From Actinomycetota bacterium (GTDB lineage: Bacteria > Actinomycetota > Acidimicrobiia > Acidimicrobiales > Microtrichaceae): a DNA stretch of 8,438 nucleotides. Made by a program: the position numbers and the translations under genes. Under the pieces are notes generated by a model. The model had not been told where the DNA came from and ran no database searches. It was given only the letters and a program-made list of their open reading frames with translations. The stretch is taken from the NCBI GenBank assembly GCA_009700815.1, contig WLLG01000072.1:1-8438 (forward strand), in the 5' to 3' direction. Position 1 is the stretch's first letter. Every line of letters begins with the position of its first letter. Below, piece after piece: positions 1 through 6,902 of the stretch.

Positions 1-633
1 GCTCACCAAGTGTGTGACTGAACGAATCGTTCGGCTAATCAGCGGCACCACATCTCGCGCCCGACGTAGCTTTGAAAACGTTGCGTAGGAGAGCAACTCA
101 AACTCGTTTGGTACGCGATCAGGTGGCGTATCCACAGCTTCGATTGGTTCGGCCTCGGGGGAGAGGTCATACAGCGCCGTCATGATTTCTGCACCGGAGG
201 CGCCGTCGATGGCGGCGTGGTGCACCTTGACAACAAAGCCGACACGGTCCTGCTTGAGTCCTTCAATCACCCAGGCTTCCCACAGCGGACGAGATCGGTC
301 GAGCGGAACCGAAGCAATTTCCGCTGCAACCTGCCCAAGCTCACGTCGTCCGCCCGGTGCTGGTGCAGTGATCCTTCGAACATGGTTATCTAGATCAAAG
401 TCAGGGTCTTCAATCCAGACGGGGTGATGAAACTGAAAGGGAACTTCTACTAGGCGGCGACGAAACGGCGGGACTGATTGAAGCCGCGACTCGATATGAG
501 TTCTGAACTTCTCAAAGGAGTACCCGTCCACCATCGTCGAGATGTCGTAGATGCCGACCATGGCCACATGCATGTGGCCCGCAGGCGTCTCGAGGTAGAG
601 GAAGGTGGCATCCATGCCAGACAATCTCTCCAT
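1..633 (-). CDS. WS/DGAT-family wax ester synthase / diacylglycerol O-acyltransferase (N-terminal part)
   Basis: I translated the reverse strand from the ATG at 633-631; 211 codons stay open to the window edge, so the C-terminal half is missing. The product begins MERLSGMDATFLYLET, the usual opening of actinobacterial WS/DGAT proteins. The family's active-site motif HHxxxDG is present as HHAAIDG at residues 138-144, with H139 the expected general base. A PLDRSRPLWE stretch at 110-119 is also typical. Known members (about 450-480 residues) transfer acyl groups from acyl-CoA to diacylglycerol or fatty alcohol, making storage triacylglycerol or wax esters at the membrane or lipid droplet surface. 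A GAAAGG Shine-Dalgarno sits 7 bases upstream (plus 641-646), supporting the start. The gene diverges from an esterase and an acyl-CoA ligase, which fits neutral-lipid turnover. Acceptor specificity (alcohol versus diacylglycerol) cannot be told from this half. Confidence 0.93.
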   Translation of the reverse strand, partial: MERLSGMDATFLYLETPAGHMHVAMVGIYDISTMVDGYSFEKFRTHIESRLQSVPPFRRRLVEVPFQFHHPVWIEDPDFDLDNHVRRITAPAPGGRRELGQVAAEIASVPLDRSRPLWEAWVIEGLKQDRVGFVVKVHHAAIDGASGAEIMTALYDLSPEAEPIEAVDTPPDRVPNEFELLSYATFSKLRRARDVVPLISRTIRSVTHLVS

Positions 634-759
634 GTTGTTACCTTTCGTCTAGGGACGTGCCCTCCCTGAGGACCCTATTCTTCCCTGAATTGAAACGGCA
701 TGCACCGTTAAATTCACTTCGGCTTGTGGCAACTCCTTCGCAGCACAAGACTCATCCCC
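634..759. promoter_or_regulatory. Divergent intergenic region between the WS/DGAT and esterase genes
   Basis: These 126 bases lie between the start of the minus-strand acyltransferase and the chosen start of the plus-strand esterase, so promoters for both are expected here. A TTGAAA at 690-695 and a TAAATT at 709-714 resemble actinobacterial -35 and -10 hexamers on the plus strand, but their 13-base spacing is too short for a normal sigma-70-type promoter. I cannot assign a promoter with confidence. In the esterase frame a TAA stop at 709-711 bounds how far upstream that gene could begin. I see no strong inverted repeat. Confidence 0.35.
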
Positions 760-2094
760 ATGCGAAGAGTCCCCACTGCCTCAGCAGCAGACCGGCACAG
801 CAGCGCGCTTCTGCGCCAAGGTCTGCTGCGTTCAGCGCTCGTGATCAATGCCTATCGACCAAAAAGAAACAGCCAGACATTGACGTTGCCCTCGTTTTTT
901 GCTTCCTGGTTAGTGACTGAGGCAGCTCCCATTTTCTTGGCTCTGACAGCAGCACGAACGAGTCGTGAGCTTGGGGGCGCGCTGCGGGATCGGGCCATGC
1001 GCTCAACGGAATCAGGGGATGACTCAGCGAAGCTGCTCCAGCCGAGTGGCTGGTTTGGGCTTGCGCTCACTACTGCAGCGAGCCTTGGAGTAGTCGGGCT
1101 GATTCGCCAGGCCCAGCAGTCTGCCGAGGAGTTCGACGCTTCGCTGAGCACGCTGCTGTCCGAGGAGGAACTGCTAGCTGCCCCGCAGGCAGTGCGCGTA
1201 GGTGCCATTCTCCCGGTGATGAACGGTTCCAGCAGGCGCCGACGTACTCGAAACATCGTGTTCAGTGAGCACATCAGTTCAGCAGGAAAAACGGTTCGGC
1301 TGAAGCTCGATGTTTACACCCCGCTCGAGGACCCAAAGCCAGATGAGAAGCGGCCCGCCGTGTTGCAAATCCACGGGGGAGCGTGGGTGCTTGGATCCAA
1401 AGATGAACAAGGAATCCCGTTGCTCAACCATCTGGCCTCGTGCGGTTGGGTGGGGTTTAATGCCGATTATCAGCTCAGCCCAAAGGTGAAATATCCGGGG
1501 CACTTAGTGGACTGCAAACAAGCCCTTGCGTGGATTCGTGAGCATGCCGAGGAGTACAACGTTGATCCCAACTTCATCGTGGTGACCGGTGGCTCGGCCG
1601 GTGGGCATCTCTGCGCACTGGTTGCCCTGACTCAGAATGATCCCGCATTTCAGCCCGGTTTTGAGGCTGCCGACACTTCTGTGCAGGCAGCAGTGCCATT
1701 TTACGGTGTCTATGACCTGACCGACCGTGAGGGCCACAACGGCAGGCAGTTCACCGATCTACTCACCAAGACCGTCATGGGTGTAACCATGAAAGAATCA
1801 CCCGATGCTTGGGCTGCATACTCGCCTCTTGATCGGATCACTGAGGAAGCTCCGCCGATGATGGTGATTCACGGAGACAAAGATGTCCTTGTTCCTGTCG
1901 AGGGTGCTCGCAGCTTTACCGAAGCGCTGCGCAAAACTTCGAAGAGCCCAGTTGTGTATGCAGAGCTTCACGGAGCCCAGCATGCCTTCGAGATCTTCTC
2001 GAGTTTTCGGACAGTCAACGCAGTGCAGGCCGTAGAGCGATTTCTGAATCACATCCACACCGAGTACTTGCTTTCGCTAGAGAGCGGTATCTGA
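760..2094 (+). CDS. Membrane-associated alpha/beta hydrolase (esterase/lipase, LipC/LipQ-like)
   Basis: The product is 444 residues from the ATG at 760; a TTG at 724 would add 12. Neither start has a clear Shine-Dalgarno. The C-terminal half is an HSL/BD-FAE-type alpha/beta hydrolase. It has an oxyanion-hole motif HGGAW (residues 205-209 from the ATG), the nucleophile elbow GGSAGG with Ser279, the acid in HGDKDVLVP (Asp375) and the base in GAQHAF (His408), so the triad is complete. The N-terminal about 150 residues carry two hydrophobic stretches (LPSFFASWLVTEAAPIFLAL and WFGLALTTAASLGVVGLI), as in mycobacterial LipC/LipQ/LipM-type carboxylesterases, which suggests membrane association. Known relatives hydrolyse short- to medium-chain esters; the natural substrate here is unknown. 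The acyl-CoA ligase begins 15 bases after the stop, so the two are probably one transcript: ester cleavage followed by acyl activation is a reasonable inference. Confidence 0.9.
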   Translation: MRRVPTASAADRHSSALLRQGLLRSALVINAYRPKRNSQTLTLPSFFASWLVTEAAPIFLALTAARTSRELGGALRDRAMRSTESGDDSAKLLQPSGWFGLALTTAASLGVVGLIRQAQQSAEEFDASLSTLLSEEELLAAPQAVRVGAILPVMNGSSRRRRTRNIVFSEHISSAGKTVRLKLDVYTPLEDPKPDEKRPAVLQIHGGAWVLGSKDEQGIPLLNHLASCGWVGFNADYQLSPKVKYPGHLVDCKQALAWIREHAEEYNVDPNFIVVTGGSAGGHLCALVALTQNDPAFQPGFEAADTSVQAAVPFYGVYDLTDREGHNGRQFTDLLTKTVMGVTMKESPDAWAAYSPLDRITEEAPPMMVIHGDKDVLVPVEGARSFTEALRKTSKSPVVYAELHGAQHAFEIFSSFRTVNAVQAVERFLNHIHTEYLLSLESGI

Positions 2095-2109
2095 CGTAAC
2101 TTCACCAAC

Positions 2110-3720
2110 ATGACGCAGACAGAATCTTTTGATCCCGCAGCCGTAGCGGCCTATCAGTTTGGTGGGCAGGACATCCCATGGATGATTGATCACTGGGGAG
2201 AGCACCGCTCAGAGCACCCATTCCTGATCTGGGAACCCAAAGACGGCAGCGATCGCACCTGGACCTATGCAGAGTTTGCCGAGGCCACCAAGCAGGTGGC
2301 TGCGGGCCTGCACGCAAAGGGTGTTGGCATAGGAGACATGGTTCTGATCCATGCCGAAAACTGCCCCGAGGGCGTCATTGCTTGGTATGCATGCGCACGA
2401 GTCGGAGCGATTGCCGTGACGACAAATACGCGCAGCGTGCGAAGCGAGGTGAGCTACTTCATCGAGCAAACCTCATGCGTTGGTGCGATTACCCAACCCA
2501 AGTTTGCGGCTCTGGTGGCTGAAGCAGGCCCCGAACTCGGGTGGATTGTGGTCACTGATGACAACTCAGGCCTTGCTGCTAGTTCAGATGAACTTGCCCA
2601 TGGGCAGGAGTCGTTTTCGGTTCTCGAGGGTGACGCCGCTGCAGCACCCGTGCGCACAGCAGATCCCATGCTGCCCGCTGGAGTTCTGTTCACCTCGGGC
2701 ACAACTTCCAAGCCAAAGGCAGTAGTACACACGCACGCCAATATGTTGTGGGCTGGCAAAGTCAACCCCACCAATATTGATATGGGCGCAGATGATATCT
2801 ATTTAGCCTCACTGCCCTTCTTTCATGTCAACACGCAGGCCTGGGCGATCTGGACCGTGTTGGGTGTTGGCGGCACGGTGGTATTGCAGCCGAAGTTTTC
2901 TGCGAGTCGTTTCTGGGATGTCATCGCTAAGCATTCCGTTACTCACATCTCGCTCATCCCCTTTGTTATCAAGGCAGCGTTTGATTCCGGAATCCCCGAG
3001 AACCACACAGTCAAGGTGGGCGTGTTTGGCCTGATCATGCCGGTGCTCGATCAGATGATGGGCATGAGGGTCATTGCTGCGTATGGCATGACGGAGCTCG
3101 TGACTCACTGCATTCACTCGAACGACTTTGAGTCCTACCCCGACCTAGCCATGGGCAAGGTCTCGCCCGGATATGAGTTCTTGATTGTCGATAGTGACAC
3201 TGGAGCACTTTGCCAAGAGGGTGAGATCGGCGAACTTTGGATCCGTGGCGTGCGTGGCGTCTCAGTGTTCTGGGAGTACTTCGGTAATCCAGAGGCAACC
3301 GAGAAGTTCTTTACCGAGGATGGTTGGGGTCGTACCGGGGACATGGTTCGATTGCTTGCTGATGGCAACATTCAGTACTGCGACCGAGACAAAGATGCAC
3401 TCAAAGTTGGCGGCGAAAACGTCTCAGCCCGTGAGGTCGAAGATGTGGTTCGGACAGTGCCTGGTTTGGCAGATGTTGCGGTTGTCGCCAAGTCCCACGA
3501 GATGCTCGACATGGTGCCGGTGGCCTTTGTGATTCTTGCTGATCCTGCTGCTGATCAAGATGCCATTGCGGCTCAGATCATTGAGGCCTGCAAACTTGAT
3601 CTGGCAGACTTCAAGGTGCCCCGCTCCGTGTACTTCGTAGATGAGTTTCCAACAGCGGAGCTTGGCAAGGTCTCAAAGAAAGACCTGCGCGAGATGGCCG
3701 ATGCTCAGGGTGACTCCTGA
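2110..3720 (+). CDS. AMP-forming acyl-CoA synthetase, CaiC-like
   Basis: This is a 536-residue ANL-superfamily adenylating enzyme of normal length. In order it has the phosphate-binding loop TSGTTSKPK (residues 195-203), the YGMTE motif (325-329), GRTGD with the ribose-binding Asp411 (407-411), the hinge and A8 region DRDKDALKVGGENV (425-438) and the C-terminal GKVSKK with the adenylation lysine Lys520. All key residues are present, so the enzyme should be active, using ATP and CoA to activate a carboxylic acid in the cytoplasm. The loop TSGTTS (serine where glycine is usual) is shared with crotonobetaine/carnitine-CoA ligase CaiC, and the overall pattern looks closer to that group than to long-chain FadD enzymes. 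The substrate cannot be read from sequence. No good Shine-Dalgarno precedes the ATG, so translation may be coupled to the esterase gene upstream. Confidence 0.92.
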   Translation: MTQTESFDPAAVAAYQFGGQDIPWMIDHWGEHRSEHPFLIWEPKDGSDRTWTYAEFAEATKQVAAGLHAKGVGIGDMVLIHAENCPEGVIAWYACARVGAIAVTTNTRSVRSEVSYFIEQTSCVGAITQPKFAALVAEAGPELGWIVVTDDNSGLAASSDELAHGQESFSVLEGDAAAAPVRTADPMLPAGVLFTSGTTSKPKAVVHTHANMLWAGKVNPTNIDMGADDIYLASLPFFHVNTQAWAIWTVLGVGGTVVLQPKFSASRFWDVIAKHSVTHISLIPFVIKAAFDSGIPENHTVKVGVFGLIMPVLDQMMGMRVIAAYGMTELVTHCIHSNDFESYPDLAMGKVSPGYEFLIVDSDTGALCQEGEIGELWIRGVRGVSVFWEYFGNPEATEKFFTEDGWGRTGDMVRLLADGNIQYCDRDKDALKVGGENVSAREVEDVVRTVPGLADVAVVAKSHEMLDMVPVAFVILADPAADQDAIAAQIIEACKLDLADFKVPRSVYFVDEFPTAELGKVSKKDLREMADAQGDS

Positions 3721-3727
3721 GTTTTTT
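3704..3727 (+). terminator. Intrinsic terminator overlapping the acyl-CoA synthetase stop codon
   Basis: A perfect 6-bp stem CTCAGG (3704-3709) and CCTGAG (3716-3721) with loop GTGACT is followed directly by six T residues (3722-3727). The stem includes the TGA stop codon of the ligase at 3718-3720. This is a classical Rho-independent layout for plus-strand transcripts. Only 18 bases separate this gene's stop from that of the converging VWA gene, and there is no U-run in the minus-strand orientation after the stem, so it should not terminate the opposing operon efficiently. Confidence 0.75.
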
Positions 3728-3738
3728 GCTCTAAATAT

Positions 3739-4758
3739 TTAACGGAGCACCGTTGCTAGCGCTTCGGCCACTGTTGAGGGGCCTGCAAGGGGCGCACAAC
3801 GAATGCCCAAGTGGTCAGCCAGAGCGCGGGCATCCTCGGTGTCTTCGGCTGGGGCAAGAATCACTAATTCCGACAGTGCAGAGGCATCACCAACCGCATC
3901 TCCTCCGGTGGTTGCCCGACAATCCGAGAGGGCAAGTGTGATCTGCCTTGCGGCAGTGGATCGGGCAAGTTGCTGTGAGGCTGCGCGCATGGCGAGTGCC
4001 AGGTTCGTCACACCAAAGCCGCGTAATCGGAGTAAATCGCTCACGACTTGCTCTGGCGAACGCTGCTCCTGCTGAGCCTTAATCACGATTGCATCTTCGG
4101 CGAATGCAATGACGGAACAGTCCGCACCGCAGCGGTACACCACTGCTGCGGCGGCAACTGCTGCGGCTGCCAAGCGCTCACCAAACATTGAGCCAGATCG
4201 GTCTACGAGTAAGCACAAGGCAGTGTCTGAACGTTTCCAAGTTTGCACGGCAAGGTCCTCGGCTCGAACTGCGGTGTTGGTGGCCCGGCTCAGCATGATC
4301 GGACCGAGCGATGCATCAAGGTCAATATCACCTGACTCCTGAGATGCCGGAGCTACCTGCAGGCGCCCAACCCCGCGAGTCGGTGCAGCGCCCTGCTTTG
4401 CTAGGTCGACCACGACGCGGCCCGCTAGCTGTTGGGAAAGTTTGCGCAGTCGTTCGTCGGTGGCACCGTTCATGTCGGCGAGCAAGGCAAGCGCTTCATC
4501 GGGGTCGTGGTCGAGCAGCTCCGAAAATGCTCCAGGGTCGAGTTGGCCGACCTCGGGGGAGATGTTGTCGAACTGCGGGTGCCGCGAGAGTTCACGCCTA
4601 GAGGTGGTCCTGCGGCCCGCCTCTGCAACTGCGCTGCGGGCCTGTTCTCCTTCTTTAATATCCTCAGTCTCTTGTCGCCCCCCGCCAGGCGGCGGGGTCA
4701 GGCTTTTTTCTGCGTAGCAGCCGGTTCGGTTGCCTGTGGGCCAAAGTGGCGCTCCCAA
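3739..4758 (-). CDS. VWA-domain protein, partner of the MoxR ATPase
   Basis: The longest reading begins at a TTG at 4758 (339 residues) and overlaps the end of the MoxR gene by 61 bases. The region clearly belonging to the family starts near residue 50 (RRTTSRRELSRHPQF). The von Willebrand A domain occupies roughly residues 178-335. It has an intact metal-binding MIDAS: DRSGS (Asp186, Ser188, Ser190), Thr251 in GVTNLA and Asp279 in LSDCRA. The preceding part (SPEVGQLDPGAF through the VGRLQVAP region) looks like the helical domain of bacterial MoxR-associated VWA proteins. Such proteins are thought to act with MoxR AAA+ ATPases in activating or inserting cofactors into enzymes, as CoxD/CoxE do for CO dehydrogenase. 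The true start is unresolved: the first in-frame ATG (4473) would remove conserved sequence, and the good Shine-Dalgarno at 4647-4653 has no start codon after it. Confidence 0.85.
   Translation of the reverse strand: MGAPLWPTGNRTGCYAEKSLTPPPGGGRQETEDIKEGEQARSAVAEAGRRTTSRRELSRHPQFDNISPEVGQLDPGAFSELLDHDPDEALALLADMNGATDERLRKLSQQLAGRVVVDLAKQGAAPTRGVGRLQVAPASQESGDIDLDASLGPIMLSRATNTAVRAEDLAVQTWKRSDTALCLLVDRSGSMFGERLAAAAVAAAAVVYRCGADCSVIAFAEDAIVIKAQQEQRSPEQVVSDLLRLRGFGVTNLALAMRAASQQLARSTAARQITLALSDCRATTGGDAVGDASALSELVILAPAEDTEDARALADHLGIRCAPLAGPSTVAEALATVLR
4614..4642 (-). repeat. Inverted repeat inside the 5' part of the VWA gene
   Basis: Arms GGCCCGC (4614-4620) and GCGGGCC (4636-4642) are perfectly complementary over 7 bp, with a 15-base loop. 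On the minus-strand messenger this hairpin begins 4 bases after the Shine-Dalgarno-like GAAGGAG, so it could influence initiation at the MoxR/VWA junction. There is no U-run, so it is not a terminator. Confidence 0.4.
4647..4653 (-). promoter_or_regulatory. Orphan Shine-Dalgarno-like sequence near the VWA gene start
   Basis: On the minus strand the sequence reads GAAGGAG, a near-perfect anti-SD match and the strongest I see in this operon. No ATG, GTG or TTG follows at 5-12 bases in any frame. It lies inside the open frame assigned to the VWA gene. It may serve a non-standard start, be a decoy, or mark a sequence error. Confidence 0.35.
4680..4697 (-). repeat. GC-rich hairpin directly after the MoxR gene stop codon
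   Basis: CCCCGCC (4680-4686) and GGCGGGG (4691-4697) form a perfect 7-bp stem with a 4-base loop, adjoining the MoxR stop (4700-4698). No T-run follows on the minus strand, so it is unlikely to be an intrinsic terminator. It may stabilise the upstream message or lower translation of the VWA gene relative to MoxR. Confidence 0.45.
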
Positions 4759-5612
4759 AGTTCTGTAACGAGTTCCTCTGCCGTGCGTGATCCGCTCTCG
4801 TTGATTCGGATCCTTCCGGACAGCGCCAGCAGTGCTGCATCTAGGGAAACGGAGGGGTCCTGGGTTGAGGTGCCACGCAGCGCTGCAAGCTCACGGAGCA
4901 CCATCACAAAGTCAATCGCACCGCGGACTGAGGAACCTGTACGAATCTCACTATGGGTTCGGGTATCTCGAACCATGGCTACTGCTGCCTGCATCGTGTT
5001 TGGGTCAATCGCGTCTGAGGCTACTGGGGCAGCGGCTCGCACAATTTGCTCCTCGTCAGCAGCATCTTGATAGCCCATTGCGAGGCGACAGCACCGGTCA
5101 TACACGGCCGAGGCAATTCGAGCTGTACCAACAGAGTCAAAGGGATTCATAGCGGCCACGAGTCGAAAGCCGGGGTGTGCCTGTACGCGCCCGAGTCGGG
5201 GAACGTGAAGCTCGGCCTCGCTCATAACGGTGATGAGCAGGTTCAGGGTCTCTTCAGGAATGCGGTTGATCTCTTCGATGTAGAGAAGCGCTCCCTCGCG
5301 GAGGGCGCACAGCAACGGGCCGTCCACAAATGCCTCAGCCACATAGCCCTCGGCAAGAACCACGGAGGGATCGAAGGTTCCCACTAAGCGAGCAGGGGTG
5401 AGTTCGGCGTTGCCTTCAACAAACTCAAAGCCCGAGGAAGTGCACTTAGCCACCGAGCGCAACACTGTTGACTTTCCTGTTCCTGGCGGACCTTCAAGGA
5501 GTAGGTGTCGACCAGCAGCTAGAGCCGCAACTACAGACTCAAGCTCGCGCCTCCTTCCAACAACCGAAGTCGTCAGAAGGTTCAACAGTTCGGAGTCGTA
5601 ACTTGGTTGCAC
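4698..5612 (-). CDS. MoxR-type AAA+ ATPase
   Basis: This 304-residue protein has the full AAA+ core. The Walker A motif is GPPGTGKS (41-48) and Walker B is LLYIEEIN with Glu113/Glu114 (109-116). Sensor 1 is AAMNP (154-157 region), the SAVYDRCC segment carries Arg173 as a likely arginine finger, and a sensor-2 arginine (Arg230) lies in GSSVRGAID. This arrangement and the length are typical of MoxR proteins (AAA_3/AAA_5-like), which work as ring chaperones with a VWA partner to activate metalloenzymes or cofactor-dependent enzymes. The GTG at 5612 lies only 9 bases after the alcohol dehydrogenase stop and has no Shine-Dalgarno, so translation is probably coupled to that gene. The VWA gene follows immediately. 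By context, the dehydrogenase or a mycofactocin-linked partner is a candidate client; this is inference. Confidence 0.92.
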   Translation of the reverse strand: MQPSYDSELLNLLTTSVVGRRRELESVVAALAAGRHLLLEGPPGTGKSTVLRSVAKCTSSGFEFVEGNAELTPARLVGTFDPSVVLAEGYVAEAFVDGPLLCALREGALLYIEEINRIPEETLNLLITVMSEAELHVPRLGRVQAHPGFRLVAAMNPFDSVGTARIASAVYDRCCRLAMGYQDAADEEQIVRAAAPVASDAIDPNTMQAAVAMVRDTRTHSEIRTGSSVRGAIDFVMVLRELAALRGTSTQDPSVSLDAALLALSGRIRINESGSRTAEELVTELWERHFGPQATEPAATQKKA

Positions 5613-5621
5613 AGTTGTTGT

Positions 5622-6755
5622 TTAGGCGAAGTCGATGACGCCACGGATGTTTACTCCGTTGCGCATATCTGCGTAGCCCTCGTTGACCTGATCAAGGGAG
5701 TATCGCTTCGTGATGAGTTCATCGAGCTTGAGCTCGCCCTCTCGGTACATAGAGAGCAGTTGAGGAATGATTGCTCTGGGGTTTGAGGATCCATACACGG
5801 TGCCTTTGATCTCTTTGTTCATCATCGACAGCATGAAGACATTGAGTTGTGCGTCGTTTTCGAGCAGCGGAGCAAGCCCCGTGACCACCAAAGTGCCCCC
5901 CTTCGAGGTCAACCCGAGTGCGGGCTCGATCATGTCTCCGTGCATCACTCCAGGGCACAGAATGACTCGCTCACACATATCGCCCCAGGTCAGATCTGGG
6001 AGTGCCAGCAAAGCTTCTTCCACCGAGGCGTAGGTGTGCGTTGCGCCAAATTCCATCGCTTGTTCACGTTTGAACTCGACAGGATCGATTGCAATCACTC
6101 GCTTTGCGCCGGCAATACGCGCCCCCTGAACTGCATTGATGCCAATGCCGCCCACGCCAATGACTGCCACGTTGTCTCCGGGCTTGGTGCCTGCACGCTC
6201 AGTAGCTGATCCAAATCCTGTGGCGACTCCACAAGAGACCAACGCGACTACAGCAAAGGGCAGATCTTTCTCTACCTTCACAAGTGAGTTCTCGCTAACG
6301 AGGACCTGCTCAGAGAAGGTTCCGACCTGAGCAAAACGCCCCACTGCTGTCGAGGACCCTTGAGCGTTGCTGACATGGTGAGCTTCGCGGCCATCGCTCA
6401 TCATGCCAATGTCGAACAACTTGGCTCCCTCGTCGCACAGGTACTGCCTGCCAGTCGAGCACCATTTGCAGCGTCCGCAGCTCGGGATGAATGAGATCGA
6501 GACATGGTCGCCTGGGGCCAACGTGGTCACACCTGGTCCAACAGCTTCGACGATGCCGGCCCCCTCGTGTCCGCCGATCACCGGGAGCGGAAGAGGAAGG
6601 TCACCGGTCACTGCATGCTCATCGGAATGACACATACCAGCGGCCTTCATAGTGACGAGCACATCGTTCGCCTTGGGATCATCGAGTTGCACATCCTCGA
6701 TCTTCCAGTCCTCACCAGTTCCCCAAAGCACTGCGGCACGAGTTGTTGTTGGCAT
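5622..6755 (-). CDS. NDMA-dependent (mycofactocin-type) zinc alcohol dehydrogenase
   Basis: This is a 377-residue medium-chain alcohol dehydrogenase beginning MPTTTRAAVLWG. The ATG at 6755 has an AAGGGGA Shine-Dalgarno 5 bases upstream; 14 extra in-frame codons before it are not needed. Catalytic zinc ligands are Cys42, His63 (in GGHEGAG) and Cys175. The structural zinc site is Cys93, Cys96, Cys99 and Cys107. The Rossmann fold motif is GVGGIG (200-205), followed by Asp224, which favours NAD(H). The sequence style matches the actinobacterial NDMA-dependent Zn-ADH family (TIGR03989 type), known to hold nicotinamide tightly and to need an external acceptor, in vivo mycofactocin. The divergent mftABC genes 197 bases away strongly support this. 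It should oxidise primary alcohols in the cytoplasm; chain length cannot be told. It is the first gene of the operon with MoxR and VWA. Confidence 0.93.
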   Translation of the reverse strand: MPTTTRAAVLWGTGEDWKIEDVQLDDPKANDVLVTMKAAGMCHSDEHAVTGDLPLPLPVIGGHEGAGIVEAVGPGVTTLAPGDHVSISFIPSCGRCKWCSTGRQYLCDEGAKLFDIGMMSDGREAHHVSNAQGSSTAVGRFAQVGTFSEQVLVSENSLVKVEKDLPFAVVALVSCGVATGFGSATERAGTKPGDNVAVIGVGGIGINAVQGARIAGAKRVIAIDPVEFKREQAMEFGATHTYASVEEALLALPDLTWGDMCERVILCPGVMHGDMIEPALGLTSKGGTLVVTGLAPLLENDAQLNVFMLSMMNKEIKGTVYGSSNPRAIIPQLLSMYREGELKLDELITKRYSLDQVNEGYADMRNGVNIRGVIDFA

Positions 6756-6803
6756 GAGTTCCCCTTTTGTTTTCGCAAGGTTGTGGACCCTGCGCAAGCG
6801 AGC

Positions 6804-6816
6804 TGGCGAATCGCCA
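6804..6816. promoter_or_regulatory. Perfect 13-bp palindrome upstream of the alcohol dehydrogenase gene
   Basis: TGGCGA and TCGCCA flank a single central A, giving a perfect two-fold symmetric site centred about 55 bases upstream of the dehydrogenase ATG. The size and symmetry fit a dimeric transcription factor operator (TetR- or GntR-like). No regulator gene lies between the dehydrogenase and mftA in this window, so the binding protein is unknown. It might also be a chance palindrome. Confidence 0.4.
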
Positions 6817-6902
6817 ACCCCCTTCTTCTAGTTCATCTGAGCCGCCGCTGCAGTTCAGGTGTGTTGTTAGCGCCATGCTGAATCTCAACCGGGGCCTTGG
6901 GC

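Noticed and set aside
182..427. Plus-strand open frames in 182-669
   Set aside because: These are shadows of the minus-strand WS/DGAT gene, which carries the HHxxxDG motif and a proper ribosome binding site.
852..1274. Minus-strand open frame of 140 codons opposite the esterase N-terminus
   Set aside because: It lies opposite the esterase, whose N-terminal hydrophobic region matches its family; the antisense product is low-complexity and unlike any protein I recognise.
4680..4697. Intrinsic terminator between MoxR and VWA
   Set aside because: No T-run follows the stem on the minus strand, and the VWA gene needs read-through.
4432..5070. Plus-strand open frame of 212 codons opposite MoxR and VWA
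   Set aside because: It is serine/arginine/alanine-rich, antisense to two well-supported genes, and shows no recognisable domain.
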